Source: Actinoplanes xinjiangensis (GTDB lineage: Bacteria > Actinomycetota > Actinomycetes > Mycobacteriales > Micromonosporaceae). From it: 64,000 bases of DNA. The DNA lies in the NCBI RefSeq assembly GCF_003148685.1, contig NZ_QGGR01000012.1, positions 62,001 to 126,000 on the forward strand, given 5' to 3'. Below the pieces are notes generated by a model. That model saw nothing but the letters and a program-made list of their open reading frames with translations, did no database searches and was not told the DNA's origin. Position 1 is the stretch's first letter; every line of letters begins with the position of its first letter. The translations under genes and the position numbers were made by a program. This document shows, one piece after another, positions 32,570-41,214 of the stretch.

Positions 32570-34487
32570 CGCCGGCAAGACCAGCCTGACCGAGCGCCTC
32601 CTGTTCGAGGCCGGGGCGGTGTCCCGGCCCGGGAGCGTCGACGACGGCACCACCCGCACCGACTCGATGGAGCTGGAGCGGCGGCGCGGCATCACCATCC
32701 GGGCGGCCGTCACCTCGATCCGGCTCGGTGACCTCACCGTCAACCTGCTCGACACGCCCGGCCACCCCGACTTCATCGCCGAGGTCGAGCGGTCCCTGGC
32801 CGTGCTCGACGCCGCCGTCCTCGTGGTGTCCGCCGTGGAGGGTGTCCAGCCGCAGACCGTCGCCATCTGGCGGGCACTGCGCCGCATCGGCGTGCCCACC
32901 CTCTTCTTCATCAACAAGGTGGACCGGCGCGGCGCCGACGTGGAGCGGGTGACCGCCCAGATCCGGCGGCGGCTCGCGACCGGCCCTGTTCCACTGACCA
33001 CCGTCACCGGCCAGGGCGACCGCGGTGCCCGGGTGCGGGCCGTGCGCCTCGACACCGAGCCGGTCGTCGCGGCGGTCGCCGAGGGCGACGACGTCATCGC
33101 CGGGAGATGGCTGGCCGGTGAGCCGGTCCGGGCCCGCGACGTGCGGCGTGCGATCCGCCGGGCGGTACGCGGCGCCACGCTCAGCCCGGTCGTGTGCGGC
33201 TCGGCCATCACCGGCGCCGGCGTGCCGCAACTACGTCACATCCTCACCGACCTGCTGCCCCGCAGCGACGAACGGGACGGGCCGGTGGCCGGTACGGTCT
33301 TCGCCGTCGACCGGGACGACCACGGACGGCGGGCCTGGCTGCGGTTGTGGTCGGGGCGGCTGAGCGTACGGGACCGGGTGCACCTGGCCGGGGCCCGCCC
33401 GCAGACCGTCACCCAGATCGCCGTGAGCGAGCCGGACGGCGTCCGGGTGCGGCCGTCGGCGGCGGCCGGGCAGATCGCCGCCGTCCGCGGGCTGTCCGCG
33501 CGGATCGGCCAGCACGTCGGTGAACCGCCCGGGCGACGGCTCTACCAGTTCCCGCCGCCGACCCGGCAGGCCCTCGTCGAACCGGTTGACCCGAGCCGGC
33601 GCCTGGCGCTGTTCGCCGGTCTCACCGAGCTGGCCGACGAGGACCCGCTGGTCGACCTGCGGCTCGACGAACAGCAGGAACAGGCGGTGATCCGGCTGCA
33701 CGGCGAGGTGCAGAAGGAGGTGATCGCGGCGCTGCTGGAGGACCGGTACGGCGTGGCGGTGCGGTTCTCCGGAACGCTGACCGCCTGCATCGAGCGGGTG
33801 ATCGGTTCGGGGACGGGCGAGGATCGGATCAGGGAGCGCGGGAATCCGTACCTCGCCGGGATCGGATTGCGGATCGAGGCCGCCCCCGCCGGTCACGGTG
33901 TCGAGTTCCGGCCCGGCATCGAACCCGGTCGCCTGCCTCCGGCGTTCATCGCCGCCACCGAGGAGGGGGTGCGGGCCGCACTGCGGCAGGGTCCGCACGG
34001 CTGGCCGGTGACCGACTGCACGGTCACCATGACGTCGTCGCAGTACTGCCCGCGGCAGAGCCGGCCGCACCAGAAGTTCGACAAGTCCATCTCCAGTGTG
34101 GCCGGCGACTTCCGTCATCTCGCGCCGGTCGTGGTGGCGGCGGCGCTGCGGACCGCCCGCACCCGGGTGTGTCATCCGGTGGAACGGTTCGACGTGAACC
34201 TGCCGCATCAGGTGGCCGACGTCGTCACGGCGCTGCTCGGCCGGGCCGGGGCGGTCATCCGGGACACCGCGACCGCCGGCGGATACCTGGAGATGAGCGG
34301 GGTCCTGCCGTCGTCCCGGGTGCCGCGGGTGGTGGCCGCCCTGCCGGATCTGACCGGTGGCGAGGCCGTGCTGACCGCGCGGTTCGACCACTACGCCCCG
34401 GTCACCGGTGAGGATCCGCCGGTGATGCCACGGCGCGGACCCGATCCGGCCGACCGTGCCGGGTGGTTCCGCGCCGTACCGCGCTGA
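32532..34487 (+). CDS. TetM/OtrA-type ribosome-protection GTPase
   Basis: A 651-residue translation-factor GTPase with the order of EF-G-like tetracycline resistance proteins. The G domain has G1 AHVDAGKTSL, switch I RRRGITIRAA, G3 DTPGH and G4 NKVD; domain II, III, IV and V follow, with VTMTSSQYCPRQS in domain IV near the position that contacts 16S rRNA. The opening LNLGIVAHVDAGKTSLTERL closely resembles OtrA of Streptomyces and Tet(M). The start is TTG at 32532 behind GGAG. The gene is preceded by an overlapping leader ORF, which may control it. It should remove tetracyclines from the ribosome; the substrate is not proven. Confidence 0.88.
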   Translation: MALLNLGIVAHVDAGKTSLTERLLFEAGAVSRPGSVDDGTTRTDSMELERRRGITIRAAVTSIRLGDLTVNLLDTPGHPDFIAEVERSLAVLDAAVLVVSAVEGVQPQTVAIWRALRRIGVPTLFFINKVDRRGADVERVTAQIRRRLATGPVPLTTVTGQGDRGARVRAVRLDTEPVVAAVAEGDDVIAGRWLAGEPVRARDVRRAIRRAVRGATLSPVVCGSAITGAGVPQLRHILTDLLPRSDERDGPVAGTVFAVDRDDHGRRAWLRLWSGRLSVRDRVHLAGARPQTVTQIAVSEPDGVRVRPSAAAGQIAAVRGLSARIGQHVGEPPGRRLYQFPPPTRQALVEPVDPSRRLALFAGLTELADEDPLVDLRLDEQQEQAVIRLHGEVQKEVIAALLEDRYGVAVRFSGTLTACIERVIGSGTGEDRIRERGNPYLAGIGLRIEAAPAGHGVEFRPGIEPGRLPPAFIAATEEGVRAALRQGPHGWPVTDCTVTMTSSQYCPRQSRPHQKFDKSISSVAGDFRHLAPVVVAAALRTARTRVCHPVERFDVNLPHQVADVVTALLGRAGAVIRDTATAGGYLEMSGVLPSSRVPRVVAALPDLTGGEAVLTARFDHYAPVTGEDPPVMPRRGPDPADRAGWFRAVPR

Positions 34488-34527
34488 TCAGTTCCCCCGG
34501 GATTCGCCGGCCGGCGGATCCCGGGGG

Positions 34528-35757
34528 TCAGCCGGCGGACGGGCCGTGGTTGGCGTATTCCCAGAGGCGGTTGTGATGGACGTCGGACAGGCTGCGGCCC
34601 GGCTCGATCGGCGCGGAGAAGGGCCGGGCCGTGGTGGCGGCGGGTGCCCACGGGGCCAGGATGTCGAATCCGGCGCCGAGGTGGCTGTCGCGGATCACCA
34701 GCTGTCCGTTGGGGGTGATGCCGGGCAGGTATCCGGTGGCGCTCGCGCCCTGGTCCCAGGCCCGGCCCAGGCGGCCGGTCGGTGCCGCGACATAACCCTC
34801 GTCGGCGACGATCCGCGACCGGGTGACCAGGAAGCCGTACGGATACCCGGGATGCGTGCTGGGCGCGAAGATCACCCCGCCGGACGACTTGCGGCTGGAG
34901 ACGAGCCGGAACGTGCAGCCGGTGAAGACGGCGGCGGCCCGCCCGAAGACGAAGTCGGTGTCGCCCTCGACATACGTGTCACGCACCGAGACCCGGGCGA
35001 TGCGGGTGTCGTCGGCGTTGGCGAGCAGGGTGTCCTGGCGGCTGATCAGCCGCAGGCCCTCCAACTGGGTACGGTCCGCGTCGGTCCGCAGCGCGAGCGC
35101 CTGATGGGTGCCGCGGTCCACCGTGTCCAGCAGCGTGTTGGTGATGGTCAGGTTCTTCAGTTGCAGGTCGGTGCTCTGCGCCCAGACGACGGTGGCGCAC
35201 AGCCCGGCGGTGGCGCTGGTCTTCGTCGCGCACGACTGATACATCGGCCAGGCCGGGTCGCCCTCGGCGTAGCGGCCGTCCGGGTTGACGAGAGCCGCCC
35301 ACTGGGCCGGGGTGACCGTCGCGTCGATGGTGAACTCCAGCCGCACGTCCCGCGCCCGGCCGGTGCCGTAGACGGTCAGCGGGGGAGTGCCGGCCGGGAT
35401 GAAGACGGTGCCGGTGTACGTGCCGGGCCGTACCGCGATCCACCGGCGGGCGGTCCCGCCGTCCCGGTACGCCGCGTCGACCGCGTCCTGGACATCGGCG
35501 AAGCCGTGCGGGCCGACCACCAGGTCGGGGCGGTGCGGGGTGCGGATCGGCGGGGGCCGCCACGGGTCGGCGACCGGATCGGTGTACGTGCCGGAGAACC
35601 CGAGATGGTTCTCCGGCACGAACGCAGCGGCCTCCCCGGCCGACAGGATCGGACGGGCCGTCGTGCCCGGCGGGACCTGCCGTGGCTCCGGGCCGGGTGG
35701 CCCGGCGGCCGTCGGCAGGGCCAGTGCCAGGGCGGCAACCGCTGAAACGATGTGCAT
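34528..35757 (-). CDS. secreted pectinesterase
   Basis: A 409-residue exported enzyme (signal peptide MHIVSAVAALALALPTAAG) with the right-handed beta-helix fold of family CE8. Conserved segments are FADVQDAVDAAYRDG, GTYTGTVFIPAG, TYVEGDTDFVFGRA with the catalytic aspartate, and the later GRAWDQGAS with arginine and tryptophan. It de-esterifies pectin (methyl-galacturonate to galacturonate plus methanol). The start ATG at 35757 has SD GGAGGTGG, part of which is inside a 9-bp hairpin, so translation may be regulated. Plant-matter degradation fits a soil organism. Confidence 0.92.
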   Translation of the reverse strand: MHIVSAVAALALALPTAAGPPGPEPRQVPPGTTARPILSAGEAAAFVPENHLGFSGTYTDPVADPWRPPPIRTPHRPDLVVGPHGFADVQDAVDAAYRDGGTARRWIAVRPGTYTGTVFIPAGTPPLTVYGTGRARDVRLEFTIDATVTPAQWAALVNPDGRYAEGDPAWPMYQSCATKTSATAGLCATVVWAQSTDLQLKNLTITNTLLDTVDRGTHQALALRTDADRTQLEGLRLISRQDTLLANADDTRIARVSVRDTYVEGDTDFVFGRAAAVFTGCTFRLVSSRKSSGGVIFAPSTHPGYPYGFLVTRSRIVADEGYVAAPTGRLGRAWDQGASATGYLPGITPNGQLVIRDSHLGAGFDILAPWAPAATTARPFSAPIEPGRSLSDVHHNRLWEYANHGPSAG

Positions 35758-35764
35758 CGTCCAC

Positions 35765-35788
35765 CTCCAGGAATGCGCTTTCCTGGAG
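35765..35788 (-). promoter_or_regulatory. hairpin that covers the pectinesterase ribosome-binding site
   Basis: CTCCAGGAA and TTCCTGGAG pair perfectly (9 bp, 6-nt loop). In the minus-strand mRNA the right arm contains GGAG of the GGAGGTGG ribosome-binding site just ahead of ATG 35757. The hairpin can hide the start until melted or bound by a factor. Confidence 0.55.
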
Positions 35789-35791
35789 CAT

Positions 35792-35807
35792 CGTACTGTG
35801 AAGTACG
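35792..35807 (-). terminator. second hairpin upstream of pectinesterase
   Basis: CGTACT-GTGA-AGTACG is a perfect 6-bp inverted repeat 14 bp after the stop of the small secreted protein gene (35821). It may be a weak terminator of that gene or a regulatory element; with the previous hairpin it fills the 63-bp gap. Confidence 0.4.
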
Positions 35808-35820
35808 TCGATGGATTGAC

Positions 35821-36270
35821 TCACTCCGGGGTGATCGTGAAGGTCACCTCGGTCTCGTACAGCCCGTTGTCGTCCCAGGAGCACTCCATGCCGTCGGGTA
35901 CGTGGCAGCTGTACACGTTGTCCTCCTCGTAGGGGTTGTTCCAGTAGATGACGACGTTGCCGCCGTTCTCCGTCTTGTACTTGATGCCGCCCGAGGTGCC
36001 GCCCTGGTCGACGTTGGCCGTCGTCCTCAGCCAGTCCGACGAATGCGCCGGCAGTTCGTCGTTGGCATACGTGACGAATTCGCCGTCGGTTGCCTCCTGC
36101 CAGACCACGTCGAATTTCTCCGAGGTCTGGTTGTCGACGGTCACCTTGGCGGTGAAGACGCGCGGATCGGCGTGCGCCGGAACTGCCGGGCCGAGGGTGG
36201 TGGCGGCGGTGGCCAGCGCTGAGGCGGCCAGGATGCCCCACGACGAGAAACGAGTGTGCGATGTGGTCAT
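35821..36270 (-). CDS. small secreted protein, unknown function
   Basis: A 149-residue exported protein: signal peptide to about residue 34 (ILAASALATAATTLGPAVPA), then a beta-rich domain VTVDNQTSEKFDVVWQEATD, KYKTENGGNVVIYWNNPYEE, YSCHVPDGMECSWDD with two cysteines that could pair. Several strands of this type resemble aegerolysin or crystallin-like sandwich folds, but I cannot assign it. It lies directly upstream of the pectinesterase gene on the same strand. Confidence 0.6.
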   Translation of the reverse strand: MTTSHTRFSSWGILAASALATAATTLGPAVPAHADPRVFTAKVTVDNQTSEKFDVVWQEATDGEFVTYANDELPAHSSDWLRTTANVDQGGTSGGIKYKTENGGNVVIYWNNPYEEDNVYSCHVPDGMECSWDDNGLYETEVTFTITPE

Positions 36271-36511
36271 GACGATTCTCCTTCAGCTGTGGAATGGTTC
36301 GACAATTGAGGTCGTCCCTGCAATTGCGAAACCAATCATCACGGCGCGGAAAAACCGTCGTTCACGAAATCCGCGGTCGCTGGCCGAATGGCCGGCACCA
36401 TGGGTCGTTCGGTTTCTCCCGGGCTTCCGGCAGGCCGGGCGGCGGCGATCGGGCGCCGCCGCCGGAGGCCGGGAGTAGGATTCGTCGCCCCGGGCCCGGC
36501 AGGCCGCGACC

Positions 36512-36781
36512 CTAGGAGGCGTAGCGCCGCTCGGCGCGGGCCCTCGCCTTCGCCGCCTCCACCTCACGGTCGCGCGGCGGTGCGGTGGTGACCAGCGCGG
36601 CGAGCAGCTCCGCGGTGGCCGCCTGCACGGCGGCCACGGCCTGGTCGAAGGCGGCCTGGTTGGCTTGCGACGGCCGGGTGGAACCGGCGATCTTCCGCAC
36701 GTACTGGAGAGCGGCCGCGTGGATCTCGTCCGGCGTGGCCGGCGGCTCGAAGTTGTGCAGCTGGTGGATGCTCCGGCACAC
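36512..36781 (-). CDS. DUF2277 family protein
   Basis: An 89-residue protein with the DUF2277 pattern: it starts MCRSIHQL, then EIHAAALQYVRKIAG with the conserved ALQYVRK motif, followed by two more helices and a basic tail ARARAERRYA. Members are short helical cytoplasmic proteins of unknown role. The GTG at 36781 follows AAGGGA at 9 nt. It is downstream of the DUF6114 gene on the same strand but separated by about 50 bp, with no overlap. Confidence 0.8.
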   Translation of the reverse strand: MCRSIHQLHNFEPPATPDEIHAAALQYVRKIAGSTRPSQANQAAFDQAVAAVQAATAELLAALVTTAPPRDREVEAAKARARAERRYAS

Positions 36782-36833
36782 GGTCGGGTCCCTTCGGTAC
36801 GGATGCCTCGGACCCTCCCAGCCTAGGTGCCGA

Positions 36834-38222
36834 TCACCCGGCGGCGGTCCCCTCGATGTCGAGGGGCTTGGCGGTGAGCACGTCGGAGCTGACGTAGGCC
36901 AGGTCCAGGGTCACGTCGGTGAACCAGAGCACCGGCAGCGTCAACGGCGGCGGTTGCTCCGGGGTGAAGGTGACCGGGATCAGCCCGAACAGCTTGCCCT
37001 TGAAGGTGGGGCTGTAGAACTCGACATTGCCGTCGAGGATCAGTTCCCCGCTCTCGATGACGGTGACGGCGTCGCCCGGCTCGTCGATGGTGAGGGTGAA
37101 CGGCTTGTTCACCACCTTGTCCATGGTGAACTTCAGTGACCGGATCGGCCCGTTGCCGGTCGGCACCTCGGCCACGCCGTCGTAGGACGAGTTGTACATG
37201 GTCACCGAGGCGGCCCTCACCACGCCCGGCTTGGCCCCGGCCAGCGGGATGCCGCCGTCGTCGGCCCGCACGTTCATCTGCCGGGCGCCCAGGCAGGGGA
37301 TCTCCTCCGGCTTGGCGGACGCGGACGCGGACGGGGGCACGGAGGCGGAGGCGGAGGGGGACACCGGCACCGACGCGGACGGGCCGGTACCGGGAGCGGC
37401 CGTCGTGGGCTGCGCCGAGGGGCCCGGGCCGGGGGTGCCGGCGGACGGTGCGGGGGACGGCTCCGCCTGCTCCTCGCCGCCGATGCCCAGGAAGTCCCCG
37501 ACGCCGTTCCAGAAGTCGTTGATGCCGTCCAGCACCGGATTGCCGCTGCCGGTCTGGGACGGCGAGGCCGACGGTGACACCGACGTGCTCGGCGACGGGC
37601 CGGAGGCGGTCTTCGTCGGCTTCGGCTTCGGCTTCGGCTTGACCTTCGCGGCCGACGTGGCCGTCGCGCTCGGCGAGGCCTTGCGGGACGGCAGGCCCTC
37701 CGGGCAGTCGGCGGCCTCGGCGGGCCGGTTCCCGGCCACCATCACGCTCGTGGCCAGCAGCAACGGGGCCACGATGAGCAGCGCCTTGCGGTGGACGCCG
37801 GACGGCTGCTCGTCGGCGACCGGTTCGATCTCCTGGGTGGGCCGCTCGTCCCGCGGGGGCGCCACCCGTGGCGGGCCCCACGCGATGACCAGCGCGCCGC
37901 CGACGATGCCGAGCAGCATGCCGGCGATCCAGCCGCCCAGGTTGAGGCCGATGAACGAGTACAGCGCGGTGATGATGCCGATCACGCCGTAGAACAGGCG
38001 CTGCGCGGGGGAGAGCCAGGTCAGGATTCCGGCGGCGATCATCATGACCGGCAGGAGGTACGAGTAGAAGCCCTGTGGCCCGATGTGGATCTTGATGTTG
38101 TCGAGCTCCATGTTCGCGCTGACGAACATCTCCAGCCCGGACAGCACCAGGAGGAGCCCGCCCCAGAACGGCCGGACGCGCCGCCACCGCCGGAACCTGT
38201 CCCGGATGTTCTCCGTCGCCAC
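36834..38222 (-). CDS. DUF6114 membrane protein with a Ser/Pro-rich middle
   Basis: A 462-residue protein. Four membrane helices in the first 130 residues (PFWGGLLLVLSGLEMFVSAN, GFYSYLLPVMMIAAGILTWL, LFYGVIGIITALYSFIGL and the next) form the DUF6114 unit. A further hydrophobic segment near 180 is followed by a linker rich in Ser, Pro, Ala, Thr and Lys (about 185-330), then a beta-rich C-terminal domain (MNVRADDGGIPLAG, YDGVAEVPTGNG, VTVIESGELILDGN). The GTG at 38222 follows GGGAGG at 6 nt; the GTG at 38240 has no site. It is paired with a DUF6230 gene, as in Streptomyces, where both are envelope-associated with unknown role. Confidence 0.8.
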   Translation of the reverse strand: MATENIRDRFRRWRRVRPFWGGLLLVLSGLEMFVSANMELDNIKIHIGPQGFYSYLLPVMMIAAGILTWLSPAQRLFYGVIGIITALYSFIGLNLGGWIAGMLLGIVGGALVIAWGPPRVAPPRDERPTQEIEPVADEQPSGVHRKALLIVAPLLLATSVMVAGNRPAEAADCPEGLPSRKASPSATATSAAKVKPKPKPKPTKTASGPSPSTSVSPSASPSQTGSGNPVLDGINDFWNGVGDFLGIGGEEQAEPSPAPSAGTPGPGPSAQPTTAAPGTGPSASVPVSPSASASVPPSASASAKPEEIPCLGARQMNVRADDGGIPLAGAKPGVVRAASVTMYNSSYDGVAEVPTGNGPIRSLKFTMDKVVNKPFTLTIDEPGDAVTVIESGELILDGNVEFYSPTFKGKLFGLIPVTFTPEQPPPLTLPVLWFTDVTLDLAYVSSDVLTAKPLDIEGTAAG

Positions 38223-38251
38223 GCCGAGCCTCCCAGTCACCTCAGAGCGAC

Positions 38252-38280
38252 GGGCCCGCGGAGGAGTGCCCCGCGAGCCC
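38252..38280 (-). terminator. intercistronic hairpin between DUF6230 and DUF6114 genes
   Basis: GGGCCCGCGG and CCGCGAGCCC pair in 9 of 10 positions across a 9-nt loop. It sits between the upstream DUF6230 gene and the DUF6114 gene on the minus strand, and could lower expression of the second gene. Confidence 0.5.
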
Positions 38281-38292
38281 GATGAAACGATG

Positions 38293-38931
38293 TCAGTCCT
38301 CGTCGTAGTAGCACTCGTGCGAGCCGCCGATGTGCAGCTTGAGGTTCATGCCGTTCAGGGTGAACGTGGAGGCGGAGGTGTAGTACGCCTCCTGGCGCAG
38401 GCCGTTGATCGTCACCTTTTCGGCCTGCTGGCCGAAGGAGAGCGGCGCTCCGTGGCTGTCGGCGCCGTCCTGGCCGAGAGTGGAGCCGTCCAGGCCGATC
38501 TGGATGTCCTCGAAGGTGGCGTCACCCCCGAGGGTGGACATGCCGATCAGCAGTTCGTCGGCGTGCACCGGACGGTTGGGATCGTCACCGGCCTCGATAC
38601 GCAGGGTCACTGGCCCGACGGCGACCGACTGGCAGAGGTTCCACAGGTCGGCGCTCCGGATGCCGGACATCGCCGCCGGGATCTTGCCGTTCGGGTACTT
38701 CTCCTTGTCGGCGGTCGGGAGCTCGCCGCTGTACTGGGTGAAGCCGTTGCCCACCAGCTTGTCCGCGGACAGTTTGAACTGCTTGCCGGAAACGGTGAAG
38801 TTCGCTGCCAGGGCACCCTCGGCGAGGGCCAGGACCAGCCCGCCCGCGATCACCGTCGGCACGCCCACCGCGACCGCGAACCGGCGCCAGTTGGTGCGCC
38901 CGTACGCCGGAGCGTTTTGCGCATCCTCCAC
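38293..38931 (-). CDS. DUF6230 secreted protein
   Basis: A 212-residue protein with an N-terminal hydrophobic segment (FAVAVGVPTVIAGGLVLALA) and a beta-rich extracellular domain: AANFTVSGKQFKLSADKLVG, IRSADLWNLCQSV, LLIGMSTLGGDATFEDIQI, and an end with HIGGSHECYYDED. It matches the DUF6230 family, commonly encoded next to DUF6114 proteins. The start is GTG at 38931 behind GAGGAGG. Two cysteines may form a disulphide. The function is unknown, but the two proteins probably act together at the cell surface. Confidence 0.8.
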   Translation of the reverse strand: MEDAQNAPAYGRTNWRRFAVAVGVPTVIAGGLVLALAEGALAANFTVSGKQFKLSADKLVGNGFTQYSGELPTADKEKYPNGKIPAAMSGIRSADLWNLCQSVAVGPVTLRIEAGDDPNRPVHADELLIGMSTLGGDATFEDIQIGLDGSTLGQDGADSHGAPLSFGQQAEKVTINGLRQEAYYTSASTFTLNGMNLKLHIGGSHECYYDED

Positions 38932-39282
38932 GGAACCTCCTCATGGATGGTTGGACCGGCGACTTGCGCAGTGAGGCACATCGATGGTCGCGGTCGTAAT
39001 GTGCCGGAAATGTTGCCGCTCCCGGGCCGGGACTACAAGGGCTTGATTTACCGGTCAGTAACCCAGGTCACTAGATCAACATGACGCACCGTGATCTCTG
39101 CCACTCAGGTGTCCGAAATTTCCGACATTAGGATCGAGGCTGGCGAGTTACCCGTTACCCGGGGTACGCAAGGCCTGCTTTATTGCGGATGGATAACGAA
39201 GTGAATTGGCCTGGAGGACCCTTAGATCACGGCCCCGGCCTGCCGATCGGAGAGGCATGACCGCCCGCGAGGATCGCCGCCG
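38932..39282. other. divergent intergenic region, 351 bp
   Basis: It separates the DUF6230 gene and the histidine kinase gene and is richer in A+T than the surrounding genes around 39040-39200. It contains the palindrome listed separately and, downstream of it, TAGGAT at 39129-39134, a possible -10 box for the kinase. No open reading frame with coding bias is seen. Confidence 0.5.
39110..39127. promoter_or_regulatory. candidate operator palindrome
   Basis: TGTCCGAAATTTCCGACA is an inverted repeat matching in 16 of 18 positions, centred on AATT. It lies in the divergent region, 156 bp before the kinase start and 180 bp from the DUF6230 start, immediately upstream of a possible -10 box. A dimeric regulator is the likely ligand. 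Confidence 0.45.
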
Positions 39283-41214
39283 ATGAGCGTGCAGCGCCGC
39301 CTCAACGCCGGCTTCCTCGCTCTCCTCGTCCTCTTCGCCCTGTTGCTGATCCAGTTCGGCGCCGGTGCACGGCTGCGCGCCCAGCACGACCGGGCGGCCG
39401 ACCGCGCCGACCGTGCCGAGATCGCCAACGACCAGGTCCTCCAGCGGATGACCGACGCCGAGACCGGTGTGCGCGGCTTTCAGTTGACCGGCGAACCCGC
39501 CTTCCTCGAGCCGTACGAGCGGGGCTGGACCGCCGCCCTCGCCGCCCTCACCGACCTCGGGCGCCATGTCAGCGGCGAGGACACGCAACGGCTGCTCGAC
39601 CGGGAACGTGAGGCCGTCCACGCCTGGCTCGACGGGTATGCGGCCCCGATCGTCGCCGCCGGAGTGCCCGACGCCGACACCACCCGCGCCGTCCGCGGCA
39701 AGGGGCTGTTCGACGAGCTCCGGCTGGCCAACGCGGCCGTCGCCGACGCCGTCGCCCGGGAGTACCGGCGTGTGCAGGCGGCCGGCGACTCGTCGCGTAC
39801 CTCCCTCGATGTGGTCGCGACGGTCCTCGTCATCGCGATCATCGTCATCGGGGTGTCGGTGGCCCGGACCGGGCGGCGGCAACTGCTCGTCCCGCTCGCG
39901 CAGCTCGGTATGACCATCCGCCGCCTCGCCGGGGGCGACCGCTCGGCACGGGCCGAACCGGTCGGGGCGGAGGAGTTGCGTACCGTCGTGGAGGCCCTCA
40001 ACGACCTCGCCGAGCAGACCGAGACCCTGCTCGCCGCCGAACAGGCCCGCGCCGCGCGCGCCGGTCTCCGGCAGGCCGTCGCGGCCGAGATGCAGGAGAT
40101 GACCGATCCGGTGGCGACCGGCCAGCGGATCGCCGAGCTCGTCGCCGTCGCGGTCGGCGCCGCGACCGTGCACAGCCGGATCACCGTCACCGGCAGCGGT
40201 GAGGTGCACTCCTGCTGGCCGGACGGCGCCGCCGAACCGCCCGGCGAGCCGGCCACCGAGATCCTCGCCGGCAGACCCCGCCAGCCACGGGTCCGCCCCG
40301 ACGGCGGCATCTGGCTCGGCATCGGCGGCGACGCCGACTGCGGCCCCGGATACCTCTACGCCCATCGCCCCGGCTCGCCGGTCTGGACCGAGGCCGAACA
40401 GCGGCTGCTCGCCGGCGTGGTCCGCGACATCGAACGCGCCCTGCGCCAGGTCAGCCTCCAGGACAAGCAGGCCCGCCTGATCACCGAGCTGCGGATCCTG
40501 GACCAGCGTAAGGACGTCTTCATCCAGACCGTCACCCACGAGCTGCGCACGCCGCTGACCAGCATCCTCGGCTACACCGAGATGATCACCGACGAGGGCG
40601 GCGGCGAACTCACCACCCTGCAACAGCGCGCCCTCAACGCCATCCTGCGCAACGCCCACCGCCTGCACGACACCATCGGCGACCTGATCCTGCTCGACCG
40701 GCCGGACCGCGACACGGCCGCGCACCCCGAGGCCCTCGACCTGGCGGCCCTCGCCGACCTGGTCCGCGGGGAACTCGCCAACGCGGCGGCGGCCAAGAAC
40801 CTCACCGTCACCTTCGACACCGCCGAGGCCTGGGTACGCGGTGACCGCACCCAACTCCAGCGGGCCCTGCGCAAGCTCGTCGAGAACGCGATCAAGTTCA
40901 CCCCCGACGGGGGCCGCGTCGACTGCCGCCTGACCGGGGACACGCATTCGGTCGCGATCGCGGTCACCGACACCGGGATCGGCATCCCCGCCGAGGACGT
41001 GCCCGGCCTGTTCACCCCGTTCCACCGTGCCGGAAACGCCATGGACCAGGCCGTCCAGGGGCCCGGACTGGGGCTGGCCATCGTCCGGGACATCGTCCGC
41101 GACCACGGTGGCACCATCGCCGTGCAGTCCGTCGTCGGCCGGGGCAGCACGTTCACCGTCACTCTGCCGGCCTGCCCGGCCCCCGTCGAACCGCGGTCAC
41201 CGGCACACGTGTGA
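39283..41214 (+). CDS. sensor histidine kinase (CHASE3, HAMP, HisKA, HATPase)
   Basis: A 643-residue membrane kinase. The N-terminal helix (LNAGFLALLVLFALLLIQFG) and a second helix near 185 (VVATVLVIAIIVIGVSV) enclose a CHASE3 sensor domain with AETGVRGFQLTGEPAFLEPY. A HAMP region and a GAF-like stretch follow (about 205-390), then HisKA with His419 in THELRTPLTS and the ATPase with N box (LVENAIKF), G1 DTGIGIP and G2 GPGLGLAIV. No response regulator is adjacent, so it is an orphan kinase. CHASE3 senses unknown extracellular signals. Its last 56 bp overlap the convergent cydC gene. Confidence 0.9.
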   Translation: MSVQRRLNAGFLALLVLFALLLIQFGAGARLRAQHDRAADRADRAEIANDQVLQRMTDAETGVRGFQLTGEPAFLEPYERGWTAALAALTDLGRHVSGEDTQRLLDREREAVHAWLDGYAAPIVAAGVPDADTTRAVRGKGLFDELRLANAAVADAVAREYRRVQAAGDSSRTSLDVVATVLVIAIIVIGVSVARTGRRQLLVPLAQLGMTIRRLAGGDRSARAEPVGAEELRTVVEALNDLAEQTETLLAAEQARAARAGLRQAVAAEMQEMTDPVATGQRIAELVAVAVGAATVHSRITVTGSGEVHSCWPDGAAEPPGEPATEILAGRPRQPRVRPDGGIWLGIGGDADCGPGYLYAHRPGSPVWTEAEQRLLAGVVRDIERALRQVSLQDKQARLITELRILDQRKDVFIQTVTHELRTPLTSILGYTEMITDEGGGELTTLQQRALNAILRNAHRLHDTIGDLILLDRPDRDTAAHPEALDLAALADLVRGELANAAAAKNLTVTFDTAEAWVRGDRTQLQRALRKLVENAIKFTPDGGRVDCRLTGDTHSVAIAVTDTGIGIPAEDVPGLFTPFHRAGNAMDQAVQGPGLGLAIVRDIVRDHGGTIAVQSVVGRGSTFTVTLPACPAPVEPRSPAHV

